Assembly (NCBI GenBank): GCA_946479075.1
Contig: CAMLDT010000195.1
Coordinates: 1 to 6,633, forward strand
Length of the DNA: 6,633 nt
Reading direction: 5' to 3'
DNA from: an uncultured Polaromonas sp.
Lineage (GTDB): Bacteria > Pseudomonadota > Gammaproteobacteria > Burkholderiales > Burkholderiaceae
Shown: positions 5,744-6,633 of the stretch, in pieces
Numbering within the stretch: the first letter of the stretch is position 1
Layout of the letters: the number at the start of each line of letters is the position of its first letter
Notes under the pieces: generated by a model
Databases searched by the model: none
The model's input: only the letters and a program-made list of their open reading frames with translations
What the model was told of the DNA's origin: nothing
Made by a program: the position numbers and the translations under genes

Positions 5744-5950
5744 ATGCAGGACAGCCAGCCAAAACCCTCACGCCGGGGATTTTTCTTCGGCGCAGCCGTC
5801 ACCGGTGCCGCCGCTGCCGCGGTCGTCGCCCTTCCGGGTGTCCAGGCTCCCGAAGTTTCCAGTGCGGAGCCCAAGCCTGCGCCTGAAAAAGGCGGCGGCT
5901 ACAGTGTCTCGGAACACGTCAAGCGCTACTACCAGACCACGCGCGTCTAG
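5744..5950 (+). CDS. Small twin-arginine signal protein of the formate dehydrogenase region (TIGR02811-like)
   Basis: This is a 68-aa protein whose first half is a Tat signal. The n-region ends in SRRGFFFG (9-16, with the R10-R11 pair). A hydrophobic Ala/Val-rich segment follows to about residue 30, then a possible cleavage site after VQA (33-35). The mature part would be only about 33 residues: a Pro/Glu/Lys linker, then GGGYSVSEHVKRYYQTTRV (50-68). That C-terminal aromatic, basic motif is characteristic of the small 'formate dehydrogenase region TAT target' family found just before FDH alpha subunit genes in proteobacteria. It has a strong ribosome site, and the fdhA start follows 54 nt later, so the two are probably cotranscribed. 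The role is unknown. It could be a tiny FDH subunit, a signal-bearing hitchhiker exported with FdhA, or an uncleaved membrane anchor. There are no cysteines, so it carries no cluster. Confidence 0.85.
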   Translation: MQDSQPKPSRRGFFFGAAVTGAAAAAVVALPGVQAPEVSSAEPKPAPEKGGGYSVSEHVKRYYQTTRV

Positions 5951-5994
5951 TCCCCGCGGCTAGCCCCTTTTCCCCGCTTCAGTTTCATTTACAC

Positions 5995-5998
5995 GGAG
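5995..5998 (+). promoter_or_regulatory. Shine-Dalgarno sequence of fdhA
   Basis: GGAG lies 6 nt before the ATG at 6005. It favours this start over the internal ATG at 6116 (MDRRAFLRR), which has no purine-rich site ahead of it. The Tat signal therefore has an unusually long n-region. Confidence 0.75.
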
Positions 5999-6004
5999 AG
6001 CTCC

Positions 6005-6633
6005 ATGCTGCTCACGAAAAAGCCTCACGGCATTCACGGTGACCCGGCGCATCGCGCCGGTTCTTCACGTTTTGTCCAAAGCCTGTCCCGCGGTCTGTCG
6101 AATGCCCTGCCCACCATGGACAGGCGCGCCTTTCTGCGCCGGTCCGGTCTGGGCGTCGGTGTGGGCCTGGCCGCAACCCAGCTGACGCTGGTGAAAAAAG
6201 CCAAAGCCGCCACCCCGGGTGCCGGCGACGGCAGCGGCAAGATTGAAGTCAAACGCACGGTCTGCACCCACTGCTCGGTGGGTTGTGCCGTGGATGCTGT
6301 GGTTGAAAACGGCGTCTGGGTGCGCCAGGAGCCGGTGTTCGATTCGCCGATCAATCTCGGTGCGCATTGCGCCAAGGGTGCCGCCCTGCGCGAGCACGGC
6401 CATGGCGAATACCGCCTTCGTTATCCGATGAAGCTGGTCAATGGCAAATACGAGCGCATCAGCTGGGACACAGCGCTGAATGAAATCAGCGCGAAGATGC
6501 TGGAACTGCGCAAGGCCAGCGGGCCGGATTCGGTTTACGTGGTCGGCTCGTCCAAGCACAACAACGAGCAGTCTTACCTGCTGCGCAAGTGGGTCAGCTT
6601 CTGGGGCAGCAACAACTGCGACCACCAGGCCCG
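6005..6633 (+). CDS. fdhA: Formate dehydrogenase catalytic (alpha) subunit, Tat-exported molybdoenzyme, 5' part
   Basis: The first 209 codons are present and the gene runs off the right edge. FdhA oxidises formate to CO2 at a Mo (or W)-bisPGD centre and passes electrons to Fe-S subunits and then to the quinone pool or cytochromes. Residues 1-38 are a long n-region. The twin-arginine motif DRRAFLRRSG is at 39-48, a hydrophobic segment spans 49-63, and a likely cleavage site is AKA (66-68). The mature N-terminus has the [4Fe-4S] motif C87xxC90xxxC94, with the fourth ligand C122 followed by AKG (the conserved lysine K124 that bridges cluster and pterin). RYPMKLVNGKYERISWDTAL (139-158) is typical of the FDH alpha, FdnG-like branch of the DMSO reductase family. 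The last residues, NNCDHQA, are equivalent to the VDNQARV stretch that precedes Sec196 in E. coli FdnG, so the Cys-or-Sec codon lies just outside the window. Confidence 0.93.
   Translation, partial: MLLTKKPHGIHGDPAHRAGSSRFVQSLSRGLSNALPTMDRRAFLRRSGLGVGVGLAATQLTLVKKAKAATPGAGDGSGKIEVKRTVCTHCSVGCAVDAVVENGVWVRQEPVFDSPINLGAHCAKGAALREHGHGEYRLRYPMKLVNGKYERISWDTALNEISAKMLELRKASGPDSVYVVGSSKHNNEQSYLLRKWVSFWGSNNCDHQA

Overview
The window looks like a GC-rich chromosomal segment from a betaproteobacterium, most likely Burkholderiales and probably Comamonadaceae-like (Polaromonas or Rhodoferax type). This rests on base composition, the style of the Mrp and MetG sequences, and the formate dehydrogenase neighbourhood. 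The taxon is inferred from protein flavour only; no rRNA or other marker is present.

Layout. Positions 1-111 (minus strand) hold the 5' end of metG (methionyl-tRNA synthetase). Positions 112-427 are a divergent intergenic region. They contain a 162-bp element with perfect 16-nt terminal inverted repeats and a palindrome at its exact centre, which looks like a MITE or REP-type repeat. From 428 onward everything reads on the plus strand: mrp/apbC (Fe-S cluster carrier ATPase), a DUF3305 protein, a DUF3306 protein, a 709-aa cytoplasmic polyferredoxin, a TorD-family chaperone, a 215-nt gap with regulatory-looking structure, a 68-aa Tat-signal peptide protein of the formate dehydrogenase region type, and the first 209 codons of a Tat-exported molybdopterin formate dehydrogenase catalytic subunit. 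The window cuts that gene about two codons before the expected catalytic Cys/Sec.

How the genes fit together. The set reads as a formate dehydrogenase maturation and electron-transfer locus. FdhA needs a [4Fe-4S] cluster and Mo-bisPGD, and must fold before Tat export. The TorD-like protein is the likely proofreading chaperone and Mrp can supply Fe-S clusters. The polyferredoxin (five intact or near-intact cluster motifs plus one CxxHxxCxxxC variant) is a soluble electron carrier or maturation factor. DUF3305 and DUF3306 are unexplained companions. The spacing suggests one transcript from mrp to the TorD gene (14-nt gap, 8-nt overlap, 74-nt overlap, 39-nt gap) and a second one starting in the 5529-5743 gap for the small Tat protein and fdhA.

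The least described parts are the DUF3305/DUF3306/polyferredoxin module and its mismatch with an exported dehydrogenase, the tiny Tat protein, and the inverted-repeat element between metG and mrp. No CRISPR array, RNA gene, transposase or phage gene is visible.
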